Origin: an uncultured Clostridia bacterium
Lineage (GTDB): Bacteria > Bacillota > Clostridia > Christensenellales > Borkfalkiaceae
Assembly (NCBI GenBank): GCA_944368155.1
Contig: CALVWW010000002.1
Coordinates: 1 to 64,000, forward strand
DNA: 64,000 bases
Direction of reading: 5' to 3'
The notes under the pieces are model-generated. The model was not told where the DNA came from and did not search any database. It saw nothing but the letters and a program-made list of their open reading frames with translations. Of this stretch, positions 56,237-64,000 are shown one piece after another; positions within the stretch are counted from its first letter, which is position 1; the number at the start of each line of letters is the position of its first letter. The position numbers and the translations under genes were made by a program.

Positions 56237-56967
56237 TGCAGTTCTCCGAGTTCGAAAAGCGCTATCGAACACAAAGCTATCGCCGCAGTTTCCGCACGCA
56301 ATATCCGCTTGCCGAGCGTTATGCCGGCAAAACCGTACCTGTTGCAGGCAAGGCCGTACTCTTCCTCGGCAAAGCCTCCCTCGCTGCCCACAACGAGCGC
56401 AGTAGAACCCGTTATTTTGCGCATATCTGCGGCCGAATTGTGCTCAAACTCGCAGGCAAAAAGCTTATTGCAGTATCCCTCGGCAGAGGCAAGTGCATCT
56501 TCAAAATTTTCAAAAAACTTTACTTCGGGCGCGACCGAGCGCATACATTGCTTTGTAGCCTCGCGCGCAACTTTATTCAGCCGCTCCAACTTTGAAGGCG
56601 TGAGGTAGGCCGAACAATATCTGGAGTTGAACACGCCTATGGCGCTCACACCAAGCTCGGTTGCCTTTTGCACTATAAGTTCGGTCTTGTCACCCTTTAA
56701 CGCGCCGCACAACAGATAAACATTTACATTCGGTTCCTTGTCGCCGAGCTTATAACCTGTGATGTGCGCCGTCATATCGTGCTTGCCGCATGAGGCGATT
56801 ATTGCGGAATATTCTCTTCCGCTTCCGTCCAAAAGGGTAATTTCGGCACCCGCGTTAAGGCGCAGAACGTTTTTTGCATGGTTGAACTGCTCGCCTTCAA
56901 GCTTAACTTCGTTCACTGCAGGATAATCTATAAAATTTTCAATCAAAAATCGTTTAGGTGCCGACAT
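56233..56967 (-). CDS. rsmE: 16S rRNA (uracil-1498-N3) methyltransferase RsmE
   Basis: A 244-residue SPOUT-class enzyme methylating U1498 of 16S rRNA in the decoding region. The knot motifs GSEGGFAEEE and LGKRILRAETA are near the C-terminus. It overlaps mtaB and follows prmA by 67 bases. Only a weak ribosome site (GGTAT) is visible. Confidence 0.95.
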   Translation of the reverse strand: MSAPKRFLIENFIDYPAVNEVKLEGEQFNHAKNVLRLNAGAEITLLDGSGREYSAIIASCGKHDMTAHITGYKLGDKEPNVNVYLLCGALKGDKTELIVQKATELGVSAIGVFNSRYCSAYLTPSKLERLNKVAREATKQCMRSVAPEVKFFENFEDALASAEGYCNKLFACEFEHNSAADMRKITGSTALVVGSEGGFAEEEYGLACNRYGFAGITLGKRILRAETAAIALCSIALFELGELQ

Positions 56968-57034
56968 ATTTTATACCAAAAATTTAAATTACCCCGCATA
57001 TATGCCGCAACTATTGCATATTCTGCGGCAGAAC

Positions 57035-57982
57035 TCACAGCTTTTTCGTAAAAGCCGTTGCATACCACTCACCCTTGCTGACCGTCTTTATATGTTCAAA
57101 GCCGACGGCCGCAAAGGCCTGCAAAACGCCCTCTAACTTTTCGGCTATGATACCCGACAAAATCAGCGTGCCGCCCGACTTTACATGGGCTGGAAGAACG
57201 GGAGCAAGACGGCACAGAACATCTGCAGTGATATTTGCAAGCGCAATATCGGCAATTATATCGCTCTCACCGATGAGGTCGGTGCGCCTCACGGCACACC
57301 TTTCGGCCACGCCGTTCAAGGCACAGTTGTGCGCGGCACTTTCGGTCGCGACAGGGTCGATATCGGTGAGATATGCGCTATCTGCACCCAAAAGGACGGC
57401 AGATATACCCAAAATACCGCTGCCGCAGCCGACGTCGAGGCATACGCTTTCGCCCGTAAGATACTCCTGCAGAAGCTCTAAACACATGGCTGTAGTTTCA
57501 TGCTCGCCCGTACCGAAAGCCATATTGCTGTCCAAACGGACAATAACCTCTTCAGGCTTCTTTTCATACTTTATCCATTCGGGTACCACAACTACGCGGC
57601 TGCCGATGTGAATGGGACGGAAATGCTTGCGCCATATCTCTATCCAATCGTCCCCCTCCACCGTGCGCGTCGTTATCTCCAGCGAACCGAGCGGCATGCA
57701 GCCGCCGCAATTTTTGCGCATTTCCTCGATATCTGCACGTATTTGCGGCATATATGCGGACGCATCGTCCACTGTGATAAACGCCTTTACGAGAACCTCG
57801 CCGGTGTCGCGCGTGAGTTCCTCGTCCATATAGTCCCAATACATGACCTTGTCTTTCTGAAGGGCGATGACGTCCTTCACGTCGGATATGGCCACTCCGT
57901 AGTTGGAATATCGCCAAAGGATATCTGCGACAAGCTCGCTGCCCTCGCTTGAGGTGTGAACGGTGACTTCGGTAAACTTCAT
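57035..57982 (-). CDS. prmA: ribosomal protein L11 methyltransferase PrmA
   Basis: A 315-residue SAM-dependent enzyme trimethylating ribosomal protein L11. An N-terminal L11-recognition domain and a Rossmann domain with motif I DVGCGSGILG (about 178-187) and the ANITADV motif IV. AAGGAAG precedes the ATG. First gene of the prmA-rsmE-mtaB group; dnaJ, often upstream, is absent. No convincing promoter found; AT-rich TTACAA...TAATAA lies at 58045-58075. Confidence 0.94.
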   Translation of the reverse strand: MKFTEVTVHTSSEGSELVADILWRYSNYGVAISDVKDVIALQKDKVMYWDYMDEELTRDTGEVLVKAFITVDDASAYMPQIRADIEEMRKNCGGCMPLGSLEITTRTVEGDDWIEIWRKHFRPIHIGSRVVVVPEWIKYEKKPEEVIVRLDSNMAFGTGEHETTAMCLELLQEYLTGESVCLDVGCGSGILGISAVLLGADSAYLTDIDPVATESAAHNCALNGVAERCAVRRTDLIGESDIIADIALANITADVLCRLAPVLPAHVKSGGTLILSGIIAEKLEGVLQAFAAVGFEHIKTVSKGEWYATAFTKKL

Positions 57983-58082
57983 TTCAACTTCCTTATGTTA
58001 CAGCGGCACGCATGTCTTTGCCATTTCACGCGCTCCGCCCGCTGATTTTATTATTCAACGATATATTATTATTGTAACAGAA

Positions 58083-58120
58083 CGGCGGCTGTTTTGCAAG
58101 CATTTGCAAAACAGCCGCCG
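58083..58120 (-). terminator. terminator of the thioredoxin-reductase-like gene
   Basis: Perfect 17-bp stem CGGCGGCTGTTTTGCAA and complement with a 4-base loop; followed on the minus strand by TTCTGTTAC. Confidence 0.75.
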
Positions 58121-58139
58121 CGGCATATTGTTTACATGT

Positions 58140-59006
58140 TCAATTTGATGGCTCTCTACTGCCTGCAAGATAGTCCACGGCGGCGTGAGCGGCGATATTC
58201 CCCTCGCCTGCGGCCTTTGTATACTGGTAAGGCCTGCCCGTGCAATCGCCTGCGGCAAACACACCCGCAAGGTTGGTGCGGCACTGCCGGTCAACTACGA
58301 TATGCCCGCCGTCAGTCTCGAGTCCGCGAAAAAGCGTTGCCGGAGATATTGACGAGCGCAGTATAAACACGCCGTCAACCGCAATTTCTCCGTCTGAAAA
58401 CACAAGTTTTTCCACCTTCATGCCGCCCGCAATCTCTTTAGGCATCTTCATTACTATTTCGATATTGTCTGCCTCAACAGTGCAGCCCTTATACATGGGC
58501 ATGAGATACACTTTTTTTGCAAGCGTTGCAAGATATTCCGCCTCGTGCTCGAAAGACTTATCGAATAAAAGTACGGCGATAGTCTTACCCCTATACAGGA
58601 AGCCGTCGCACGTGGCGCAATAACTTACGCCGCGGCCGAGAAAATTTTCCTCGCCGGCAACGGGCTTTGCCGCAACGACGCCCGTACACAAAATAATTGT
58701 CTTGCTCTCGTAAGTTTCACTGCCCGCCTGCACCGCATAGCGGCCGCCCAAATCGTAGATGGCGGTGACTACTTCCTTCTTTGCCTCTATTCCCATTTTT
58801 TGCGCATGATTTTTAAAGGCCGCGGCAAGCTCCCCACCCGAAACATCGGGAAGACCCGGATAGTTGCGGATAAGCTCTGCCGCCTCCACTTTTTTAGAAG
58901 TTGCGCCGCTGCCCAGCCAAACAAAATTTTTGCCTAAAATTTTTAAATTGAGCGCCGCCGAAACACCTGCGGGACCGGTGCCGATTATAATACTGTCATA
59001 AATCAT
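58140..59006 (-). CDS. trxB: thioredoxin-reductase-like flavoprotein lacking the NADPH site
   Basis: A 288-residue flavoprotein of the low-molecular-weight thioredoxin reductase family. The FAD motif GTGPAG (9-14), redox pair CATC (Cys130/Cys133) and C-terminal FAD motif GVFAAGDCTGRPYQ (248-261) are intact. The NADPH-binding Rossmann motif expected after the CATC helix (GGGxSA) is replaced by IAVLLFDKSFEHEAEY (143-158), and the HRR-type 2'-phosphate motif is absent. This pattern matches clostridial ferredoxin-dependent thioredoxin reductases, which take electrons from ferredoxin instead of NADPH. The nearby PFOR and hydrogenase fit. Other electron donors are possible. Confidence 0.83.
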   Translation of the reverse strand: MIYDSIIIGTGPAGVSAALNLKILGKNFVWLGSGATSKKVEAAELIRNYPGLPDVSGGELAAAFKNHAQKMGIEAKKEVVTAIYDLGGRYAVQAGSETYESKTIILCTGVVAAKPVAGEENFLGRGVSYCATCDGFLYRGKTIAVLLFDKSFEHEAEYLATLAKKVYLMPMYKGCTVEADNIEIVMKMPKEIAGGMKVEKLVFSDGEIAVDGVFILRSSISPATLFRGLETDGGHIVVDRQCRTNLAGVFAAGDCTGRPYQYTKAAGEGNIAAHAAVDYLAGSREPSN

Positions 59007-59194
59007 TTTTTCACCGTTAAATTTTATTTATATTTTATTTTAAACAACGGCTGCATTTAATAAACGCCGCGAAGGGTAATTCCCCTTTCGCGGCAGTTTT
59101 ATTATTTACCTTATATATTCGAAGAAGCGGGCACAGCCCACATAATAACTTCATAGTTGCGAGCAGAGCTCTTCACCACTGTCTTGCCATAATG

Positions 59195-59388
59195 ACCTCG
59201 AAGAAGCGGGCAGTACGCGGAGCTGGCGGAACGTTGCGAAGGAGCTTACTCCTCACTTGCCCATTACGGGTTCAGAGAAGCGAGCAAGACAAGGCGAACG
59301 CGGATTTGACCGCAGGGAGCTTACAAAGATGTAAGTGACCAAGGCAAACCGCAAGTTCAACGCCGTATTGCGAAGTTTATATGAAGCC
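59195..59388 (-). repeat. post-stop palindromic repeat, family B copy 3 plus partial copy (after hydrogenase)
   Basis: A complete copy at 59268-59388 starts 15 bases after the hydrogenase stop (ends GGGTTCAGAGAAGCG and TATATGAAGCC on the plus strand; inner arms GGCG/CGCC and GCGG/CCGC; central hairpin CTTAC-AAAGAT-GTAAG at 59320-59335). A half copy lies at 59195-59250. The remaining 59007-59194 is repeat debris without a gene. Confidence 0.7.
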
Positions 59389-59403
59389 AGGCGGAGTTAA
59401 TAA

Positions 59404-60936
59404 TTATTCAGGCTGTTTAGGAGGGGACATGCGCGTAAGCCTTGCACCCTCCTCCTCGAGGCTCTTATCGGGCACCTTTCTCTCGCTCTTTGCCACCATC
59501 TGTTCGACGGTGACTTTGGCGCGTTCGACGGGAATGATTGTTCCCACGCCGGCAACGCAGCCGCCGGGGCAGCCCATGCCCTCTATCATATAGCCGTTGA
59601 GTTTGCCCGCCTTGCAAAGGGTGAGCATCTTCTTGCATTCGGCAAGGCCTTCGGCGTGCTGAATTTTAACCTCTGTGCCGGGATAATATTCATTTATGCA
59701 CTTTTCGATTGCGTTTGCAACGCCGCCTGCCACAGCATAGCCGCGGCCTGCGCCCGTTGCAGTAAATTCTATGGGACTTTCCTCAAGCTCTTCGGGCTTT
59801 ATCTCGAGCGCGTCGAACATACCGACGAGCTCTTCAAAGGTTATAACAAAGTCGACATAGCTCCTTATATAAGTTCGCGAAGCCTCGAGCTTTTTGGCCG
59901 CGCACGGGCCTATGAACACCACGCGTGCCTCAGGGTCCTTCTCCTTTATATGGCGCGCCGTGGCAACCATAGGCGTGAGCTCCTGCGAAATTTCGGGAGC
60001 AAGGTCGGGGAACTGCCTGCGCGTAAGCTCAACCCAAGCAGGGCAGCAGCTTGTGAAGAGGAAGGGCTGTTCGCCCGTAGCTATCGATTTTACGTAGTGG
60101 TGCGCCTCGGTTATGCAACCCATGTCGGCGCCGTAAGCTACTTCATAAATATCCTTGAACCCGAGCTTTAAAAGCGCGGTCTTGGTTTTGCCGGGCGTGA
60201 CCTTGGGACCGAACTGCCCGATGATTGCGGGCGCGATTGCGGCGACGACTTTGTCGCCCTTCTTTATGGCGCGGATAAGCTGGAAAATCTGCGACTTATC
60301 GGCAATTGCGCCGAAGGGGCAGGCCGCCATGCACTGGCCGCAGGCAACGCAGGTGTCGTTGTCTATCTTTGCCCTGCCGTATTCGTCGGAAGAAATGCAC
60401 TTTATGCCGCAGGCCGCAGCGCAGGGGCGCACATGGTGCGCGATTGCGTCGTACGGGCATGCCGCCTTGCACCTGCCGCACTTTATGCACTTTGACTGGT
60501 CGATAAAGGCGTGACCGTTTACTATCGAAACGGCACCCTTGGGGCAGGCCTTTATGCAGGCGTGGGAAACGCAGTTGCGGCACTGGTCGCTGACCACATA
60601 CTCATTGTCGGGGCACTTATCGCACGCTGAGGGTATTACCTGCATGAGGGGCGGTTCGTAATACTTGTCTGCAATGTTGCTGGCCGAAAGGCCCTCCGTG
60701 ATGTGCACGGGCTTATTTGCGGGACGGAGCGAAAGGCCCATTGCAAGGCGCACGCGCTCGGCCGCAATCTGGCGTTCGCGGTAAATATTCTCTCTGTACT
60801 TAGGTTCTTCGTCGGGCGTTATGATGTAGGGTATTGCCTCGATATCGCCGGCAACGGCGTCGGACTTATACGCCACTTTAGCAACTTCGGCAAAAATTTT
60901 CCGCCTTAAATCGGTTACCACGCTCTGACTCTTCAT
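59404..60936 (-). CDS. [FeFe] hydrogenase, group B-like
   Basis: A 510-residue iron-sulfur protein. Residues 105-131 hold a six-cysteine cluster, 150-160 and 196-206 two [4Fe-4S] motifs (CIKCGRCKAACP, CVACGQCMAACP). The H-cluster domain has L1 TSCCPAW (295-301), L2 GPCAAKKLE (343-351, lacking the Met of the classical MPC motif) and L3 EGMGCPGGCVAG (452-463). These variants resemble group B1/B3 [FeFe] hydrogenases, a clostridial group whose physiological role is unsettled. It may evolve or consume H2 with ferredoxin. AAGGTGG precedes the ATG at 60936. hydEFG maturases are not in the window. Confidence 0.9.
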   Translation of the reverse strand: MKSQSVVTDLRRKIFAEVAKVAYKSDAVAGDIEAIPYIITPDEEPKYRENIYRERQIAAERVRLAMGLSLRPANKPVHITEGLSASNIADKYYEPPLMQVIPSACDKCPDNEYVVSDQCRNCVSHACIKACPKGAVSIVNGHAFIDQSKCIKCGRCKAACPYDAIAHHVRPCAAACGIKCISSDEYGRAKIDNDTCVACGQCMAACPFGAIADKSQIFQLIRAIKKGDKVVAAIAPAIIGQFGPKVTPGKTKTALLKLGFKDIYEVAYGADMGCITEAHHYVKSIATGEQPFLFTSCCPAWVELTRRQFPDLAPEISQELTPMVATARHIKEKDPEARVVFIGPCAAKKLEASRTYIRSYVDFVITFEELVGMFDALEIKPEELEESPIEFTATGAGRGYAVAGGVANAIEKCINEYYPGTEVKIQHAEGLAECKKMLTLCKAGKLNGYMIEGMGCPGGCVAGVGTIIPVERAKVTVEQMVAKSERKVPDKSLEEEGARLTRMSPPKQPE

Positions 60937-61000
60937 AAAAACCACCTTTTTGTTTAGTATGTTTAGGAAAAGCGTGCCGAAAAGCACCCTTCCGCAGAAA

Positions 61001-61057
61001 ATTATAACACAAACAATATCTGTTTGCAATATAAATCTGCGATATTGTTGTAACAAT
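61001..61057 (-). promoter_or_regulatory. promoter of the hydrogenase gene with upstream dyad
   Basis: Minus strand TTGCAA (61024-61029), 17 bp, TATAAT (61001-61006). Fourteen bases upstream of the -35 is a perfect dyad ATTGTT-GT-AACAAT (61044-61057), possibly a redox-regulator site. Confidence 0.75.
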
Positions 61058-61080
61058 TTATACCTTTAACAAAAACATCA

Positions 61081-61118
61081 GCGCCGCGCCGCGGAAAATT
61101 TTTTCCGCGGCGCGGCGC
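61081..61118 (-). terminator. terminator of the GNAT-membrane protein operon
   Basis: Perfect 18-bp stem GCGCCGCGCCGCGGAAAA and complement, 2-base loop; T-rich on the minus side (GATGTTTTTGTT). Confidence 0.85.
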
Positions 61119-61136
61119 GTTATAAAAATCTAATTT

Positions 61137-61610
61137 TTATCTCACCATTGCCGCCGCAATATCTGCGCGCAACGTAGCTTCATAGCTGCCGAGCTGTTCC
61201 CTGTCGACAACAAATGCACCGAGCTTGCTCACATATATCACTAAAAAGCCGCCGCGCACCTTGACGTTTTTAACCTGCGAATATTCCACGTCAAACGAAC
61301 CGATAAAACTTCCCCGACGGGTGCCCTTTACGCTGAACATTACCTTGCCGAAGTCGTAGACGTTGAAGGAACTCTCGCCGTCTGCCTGCGAAAGCTGACG
61401 GGCATACAGCACGAACAGCACTACGCCGAAAATTATTGGCGCCAGCGAAATTATCATCACCTCGTAGTCAAGCTCCTGCCTTATAAGATACAGTATGGCC
61501 CAGAGCGCCAGCAAAACTACGCCGAGGCATACGGCGGTAACGGCGCATACAAATACGCTGCGCGAAAGCACTTTTTGCGCCCTTTTATCTATCTTGGTTA
61601 CACACGTCAT
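61137..61610 (-). CDS. small membrane protein with YcxB/PH-like domain
   Basis: A 157-residue protein with two membrane helices (about 18-41 and 51-69) and a cytoplasmic beta-rich domain (GSFDVEYSQVKNVKVRGGFLVIYV) resembling YcxB-like or bacterial PH domains. Function unknown. Its start overlaps the stop of the GNAT gene (ATGA). Confidence 0.72.
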   Translation of the reverse strand: MTCVTKIDKRAQKVLSRSVFVCAVTAVCLGVVLLALWAILYLIRQELDYEVMIISLAPIIFGVVLFVLYARQLSQADGESSFNVYDFGKVMFSVKGTRRGSFIGSFDVEYSQVKNVKVRGGFLVIYVSKLGAFVVDREQLGSYEATLRADIAAAMVR

Positions 61611-62098
61611 CTCTCACCCTCCTCAATGTTTTCGCCGCCGAGCTGCCTTATGAACCATAGCCGGTCGCGCAGCTTAACGCCGCATTCGTATATAGGGCGG
61701 CTGTAGTTTTGCAGAAAATAATCTTTTTCTGTGCGTAGAAGCGTAAAGCCGCACCTTTCATAGAAGGGCACAGTTAAAGGACTGTCGCCCGTGCCCGCAA
61801 TAACCGCGGCATATTCCCCGCCGAATTTATTTACTGCAAAATCTATCATCGCACGTCCTGCGCCCTTTTTGCGGAATGAGGGCAAAACGGCGATATTTTT
61901 TATCTCCACGGCGCGGCCGAGGGGCGTTAAACCGCCATATTCCTCAGCGGCGCACACTGCAATGCACTTCTCACCTTCGTATGCGGCAAAGAGAACGCAC
62001 GAATCCAAATAATTTTCAATCATAGCCTGCTCTTCGTCGCCGATTAAAAGCAGCGGCATGAGCGCCCGCCTGTCGCCGCAGAATTCTTTGATTTCCAT
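61607..62098 (-). CDS. GNAT family N-acetyltransferase
   Basis: A 163-residue acetyltransferase with the acetyl-CoA loop IAVLPSFRKKGAGRAM (R-x-x-G-x-G/A) and the C-terminal PFYERCGF. Substrate unknown. The ATG at 62098 begins eight bases after a TATAAT box and has no ribosome site, so the operon mRNA is probably leaderless. Followed by an overlapping membrane-protein gene. Confidence 0.85.
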   Translation of the reverse strand: MEIKEFCGDRRALMPLLLIGDEEQAMIENYLDSCVLFAAYEGEKCIAVCAAEEYGGLTPLGRAVEIKNIAVLPSFRKKGAGRAMIDFAVNKFGGEYAAVIAGTGDSPLTVPFYERCGFTLLRTEKDYFLQNYSRPIYECGVKLRDRLWFIRQLGGENIEEGER

Positions 62099-62106
62099 AT
62101 AATCTG

Positions 62107-62135
62107 ATTATACAGCCTTACTGCGATAAATGCAA
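62107..62135 (-). promoter_or_regulatory. promoter of the GNAT-membrane protein operon (leaderless)
   Basis: Minus strand TTGCAT (62130-62135), 17 bp, TATAAT (62107-62112); start codon eight bases downstream. Confidence 0.75.
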
Positions 62136-62226
62136 CGCAGTTTTACAAATTTTTATAAATTTTGCAAAACCGCGTAAAATTCCTTCATTGCAGGAGTCAT
62201 TCCTTCACTATGCGGAGTGATTTTAA

Positions 62227-62254
62227 TTGACGGTAAGGCGGAATCGGATATAAT
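62227..62254 (+). promoter_or_regulatory. promoter of the XRE-membrane protein gene
   Basis: TTGACG (62227-62232), 16 bp, TATAAT (62249-62254). Confidence 0.7.
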
Positions 62255-62325
62255 TAAAAGTGCAACGGGGCAAACAGCTTGCCTCTTGCAGGCGCGCTTA
62301 ATTTATTTTGCGAGGTTAAACTTCT

Positions 62326-63366
62326 ATGGAAAAGAAAACAATAGGGAAATTTATTTCCGCATTGCGGCGGGCGAAGGGGCTCACGCAGAGGGAGCTCGGC
62401 GACATGCTGTATGTTACAGACAAAACTGTGAGCCGCTGGGAAAATGACGAGTGTACGCCCGATTTAAATTTAATTCCCGCCATCGCCGACATATTCGGCG
62501 TCACATGCGACGAGCTTTTGCGCGGCGAAAGGCGGCAACATGGCGGCGAACAGCCCGCGGGTGAAAGCGCGCCCTCCGAGCGCGGCAAAAAACAGCTTGA
62601 AGCAATTCTGCGGAGGAAATACTCGACATTCCGCAACTTAACGTTCATTCCATTCGGACTGGCGCTCTTGGGACTGATAGTGGCGATAATATGCGTACTG
62701 TGCGGAAAAGAAGACAATGTAACGTGGCTTGGCTTTTTACTTCCTGCATTTCTGGCAGTTACCGCCATAATATGCGAGGTCCTCTTTGCCATTAACGGCA
62801 CAGTAAAACCTGAGGAACAGCTTGAGGAACACGCCAGAATTATTTGCACACACAATGCCAAGGTGATGCGCCTTACCATTGCCGCAATAATTACTAATGC
62901 ATTTATCTTCGGACTATGCATGCCGTTTGTATTGGCATTATCGGAATTTTCCTCTTTATTGAACATATGGAATATAGAGCAACTTTTCCGGCCGGGCACA
63001 GGGCTCGGGTGCATTCTTGCACTGGCGGCATACGGAATTTATTTTAAAGTTATACGGCCACGCATGGTTGCAGACGGCACATTGAAATTTACAAATGACC
63101 ATGATGCAGCCATTGCGGCCGACAATAAACTGCTGTTAAAAATTTCATTGATATTTGGAATAATTTATATTATTCTCGTAATTTTTTCGCTCGTTGTAAT
63201 CGAAAATCCGAACCTGTTTTATTTTGAGAGCGGAACGGCGGGCGCAGATTACAGCTATACAGCGCTTACGTACGCATATTTACTTATGCCTGTCGATTGC
63301 GCCATAGGAGCAATAATATATTTTGCAGTGCGCGCTTCAAGAAATAAAAAGAGAAAAAAATACTAA
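62326..63366 (+). CDS. XRE family regulator with C-terminal multi-helix membrane domain
   Basis: A 346-residue protein: residues 1-67 are a Cro/CI helix-turn-helix (LTQRELGDMLYVTDKTVSRWE), 68-100 a charged linker, and 101-335 about six to seven membrane helices with a basic tail (RNKKRKKY). Membrane-tethered XRE regulators of this type are common in Clostridia and not understood. GAGGT precedes the ATG. It has its own promoter and stands alone. Confidence 0.8.
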   Translation: MEKKTIGKFISALRRAKGLTQRELGDMLYVTDKTVSRWENDECTPDLNLIPAIADIFGVTCDELLRGERRQHGGEQPAGESAPSERGKKQLEAILRRKYSTFRNLTFIPFGLALLGLIVAIICVLCGKEDNVTWLGFLLPAFLAVTAIICEVLFAINGTVKPEEQLEEHARIICTHNAKVMRLTIAAIITNAFIFGLCMPFVLALSEFSSLLNIWNIEQLFRPGTGLGCILALAAYGIYFKVIRPRMVADGTLKFTNDHDAAIAADNKLLLKISLIFGIIYIILVIFSLVVIENPNLFYFESGTAGADYSYTALTYAYLLMPVDCAIGAIIYFAVRASRNKKRKKY

Positions 63367-63422
63367 AAATTAAATTATTTATTTAATAATAATTATATTA
63401 TTTGTAAGCTGAAATTAAAACG

Positions 63423-63456
63423 GCAGGCGCTTTAAAAAAAAGCGCCTGCTGCTTTT
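63423..63456 (+). terminator. terminator of the XRE-membrane protein gene
   Basis: Stem GCAGGCGCTTT/AAAGCGCCTGC with a poly-A loop, then TGCTTTT. The following 63457-63630 is AT-rich with no gene. Confidence 0.8.
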
Positions 63457-63630
63457 AATTCCTCATTACAACCTCGCCGGAAAAAATTTTTCGGCGATTT
63501 TTAAAATAATTTCCGTGCGAAAACGTATTTATGCAGCAGAATGCAGCGCGGCGGTCCGCGCGTTAAACATTCTGCGGCATTTTAAATTACTTTAACCTTA
63601 TTTATAAATTAATTTAAAATTAATTACGTT

Positions 63631-63731
63631 CGGAAAAAGAGCAGGCAAATTTAGTTCGCCGATACCTCTTTTTCACGACAATTCACCTCACGGAAAAAGA
63701 TTTTGACAACGGCAAAAGATTTTTCGTGAAC
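63631..63731 (-). repeat. dispersed repeat family A, copy 2 (inverted)
   Basis: A 101-bp inverted copy of 36831-36932, same two hairpins; mismatches concentrate in loops. Confidence 0.75.
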
Positions 63732-63747
63732 TTCTAAAATAATAATT

Positions 63748-63918
63748 GTGCGCAAGCAGGGTTTCCCTGCGTTAGCGCGACACAATTTGCTGCGGCAGCA
63801 GGCTCACTGGGTGAGCGCGCACAATTATATTTTAAGAGAGCCCCTAAAATTGTGCGCGCGAGGGCAAAGCCCTCAAGTCACGAAGATTTCCGCACATCAC
63901 CTGTGCGGAAATCTGTGA
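63748..63918 (-). repeat. post-stop multi-hairpin element, family D copy 2
   Basis: It starts six bases after the stop of the last gene. In plus-strand order: GCAGGG-TTT-CCCTGC, CTGC-GGCA-GCAG, CTCAC-TGG-GTGAG, GCGCGCACAATT/AATTGTGCGCGC (63825-63836/63848-63859), GAGGGC-AAA-GCCCTC (63860-63874), and TCAC...GTGA enclosing a 13-bp stem AGATTTCCGCACA (63878-63918). Same order as 46074-46248 with mostly different stem sequences. Confidence 0.8.
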
Positions 63919-63924
63919 GCACCT

Positions 63925-64000
63925 TTATTTCATGAAAGCAACAAAAGCCCTGTAATTGCTGTATAAGTCAGCTTTGGATATAAGCTCCCACGGCGCGTGC
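63925..64000 (-). CDS. C-terminal end of a protein (partial)
   Basis: The last 24 codons of a minus-strand frame that continues beyond the window, ending KADLYSNYRAFVAFMK and TAA. The residues HAPWE and SKADLY resemble the C-terminus of M18-type aminopeptidases (HxPxE...SK-D-Y), but the segment is too short to be sure. The sequence is more protein-like than other frames here, and a family D element follows its stop as it does ecfT. Confidence 0.5.
   Translation of the reverse strand, partial: HAPWELISKADLYSNYRAFVAFMK

Noticed and set aside
46074..63918. CRISPR array
   Set aside because: No regularly spaced short direct repeats with unique spacers occur anywhere; the repeats present are palindromic mosaics and no cas gene is found.

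Overview
The window reads as chromosomal DNA of an anaerobic, spore-forming member of the Clostridia (Bacillota) with moderately high GC in genes and AT-rich spacers. Support: pyruvate:ferredoxin oxidoreductase, a group-B-like [FeFe] hydrogenase, rubrerythrin with a PerR/Fur regulator, a CotF-type spore coat protein pair, an ECF transporter core next to truA, a lysine riboswitch on asd, and many TTGACA-17-TATAAT promoters with AGGAGG ribosome sites. The lineage is an inference; no rRNA gene is present. I see no prophage, transposase or CRISPR array.

Layout. 1-125: 3' end of tmRNA and its terminator. 0.4-4.6 kb: PfkB-type sugar-phosphate kinase, phosphopantetheinyl transferase, MTA/SAH nucleosidase, uracil-DNA glycosylase, ApgM phosphoglycerate mutase. 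4.7-8.4 kb: DegV, GH43 glycosidase, and a divergent zinc-finger membrane protein/XRE pair. 8.5-15 kb: membrane protein, perR-rubrerythrin, XRE-membrane regulator, trmL, rdgB-phosphodiesterase, membrane protein. 15-23.5 kb: phosphoglucomutase, PlsC-like acyltransferase, secreted metallo-beta-lactamase-fold lipoprotein, GNAT, valS. 23.6-28 kb: a SsuABC/TauABC-type importer, an unknown small protein, a WYL regulator, a repeat cluster and tRNA-Ser(UGA). 28.4-35 kb: spore coat pair; hslO-TPR-HEAT-small membrane protein operon; methyltransferase; membrane protein. 35-38.7 kb: lysine riboswitch, asd, a large hairpin repeat block, dapA-dapB. 38.8-49 kb: DUF4097-like lipoprotein/MerR pair, a second acyltransferase, LysR, mnmE, membrane protein, and ecfA1A2(fused)-ecfT-truA. 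49.3-61 kb: PFOR, an XRE/DUF6809-like pair, aldose epimerase, HIT, prmA-rsmE-mtaB, a thioredoxin-reductase-like flavoprotein without a visible NADPH site, and the hydrogenase. 61-64 kb: GNAT and membrane proteins, XRE-membrane protein, repeats, and the last 24 codons of a gene entering on the minus strand.

The genes suggest a ferredoxin economy: PFOR reduces ferredoxin, and the hydrogenase-like protein and the NADPH-site-less thioredoxin reductase could both draw on it. Lysine/diaminopimelate synthesis (asd, dapA, dapB) is sensed at the riboswitch before asd.

The least explained signal is in the spacers. At least two families of roughly 100-250 bp elements made of nested hairpins sit directly after stop codons in the sense direction (asd, ecfT and the last gene for one; valS, mnmE and the hydrogenase for the other). 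Stem sequences differ between copies while pairing is kept, including completely replaced stems. They look like uncharacterised structured 3' elements and are the best candidate for something undescribed here. A second theme is promoters whose -10 box lies only 6-9 bases before the start codon, implying leaderless mRNAs.
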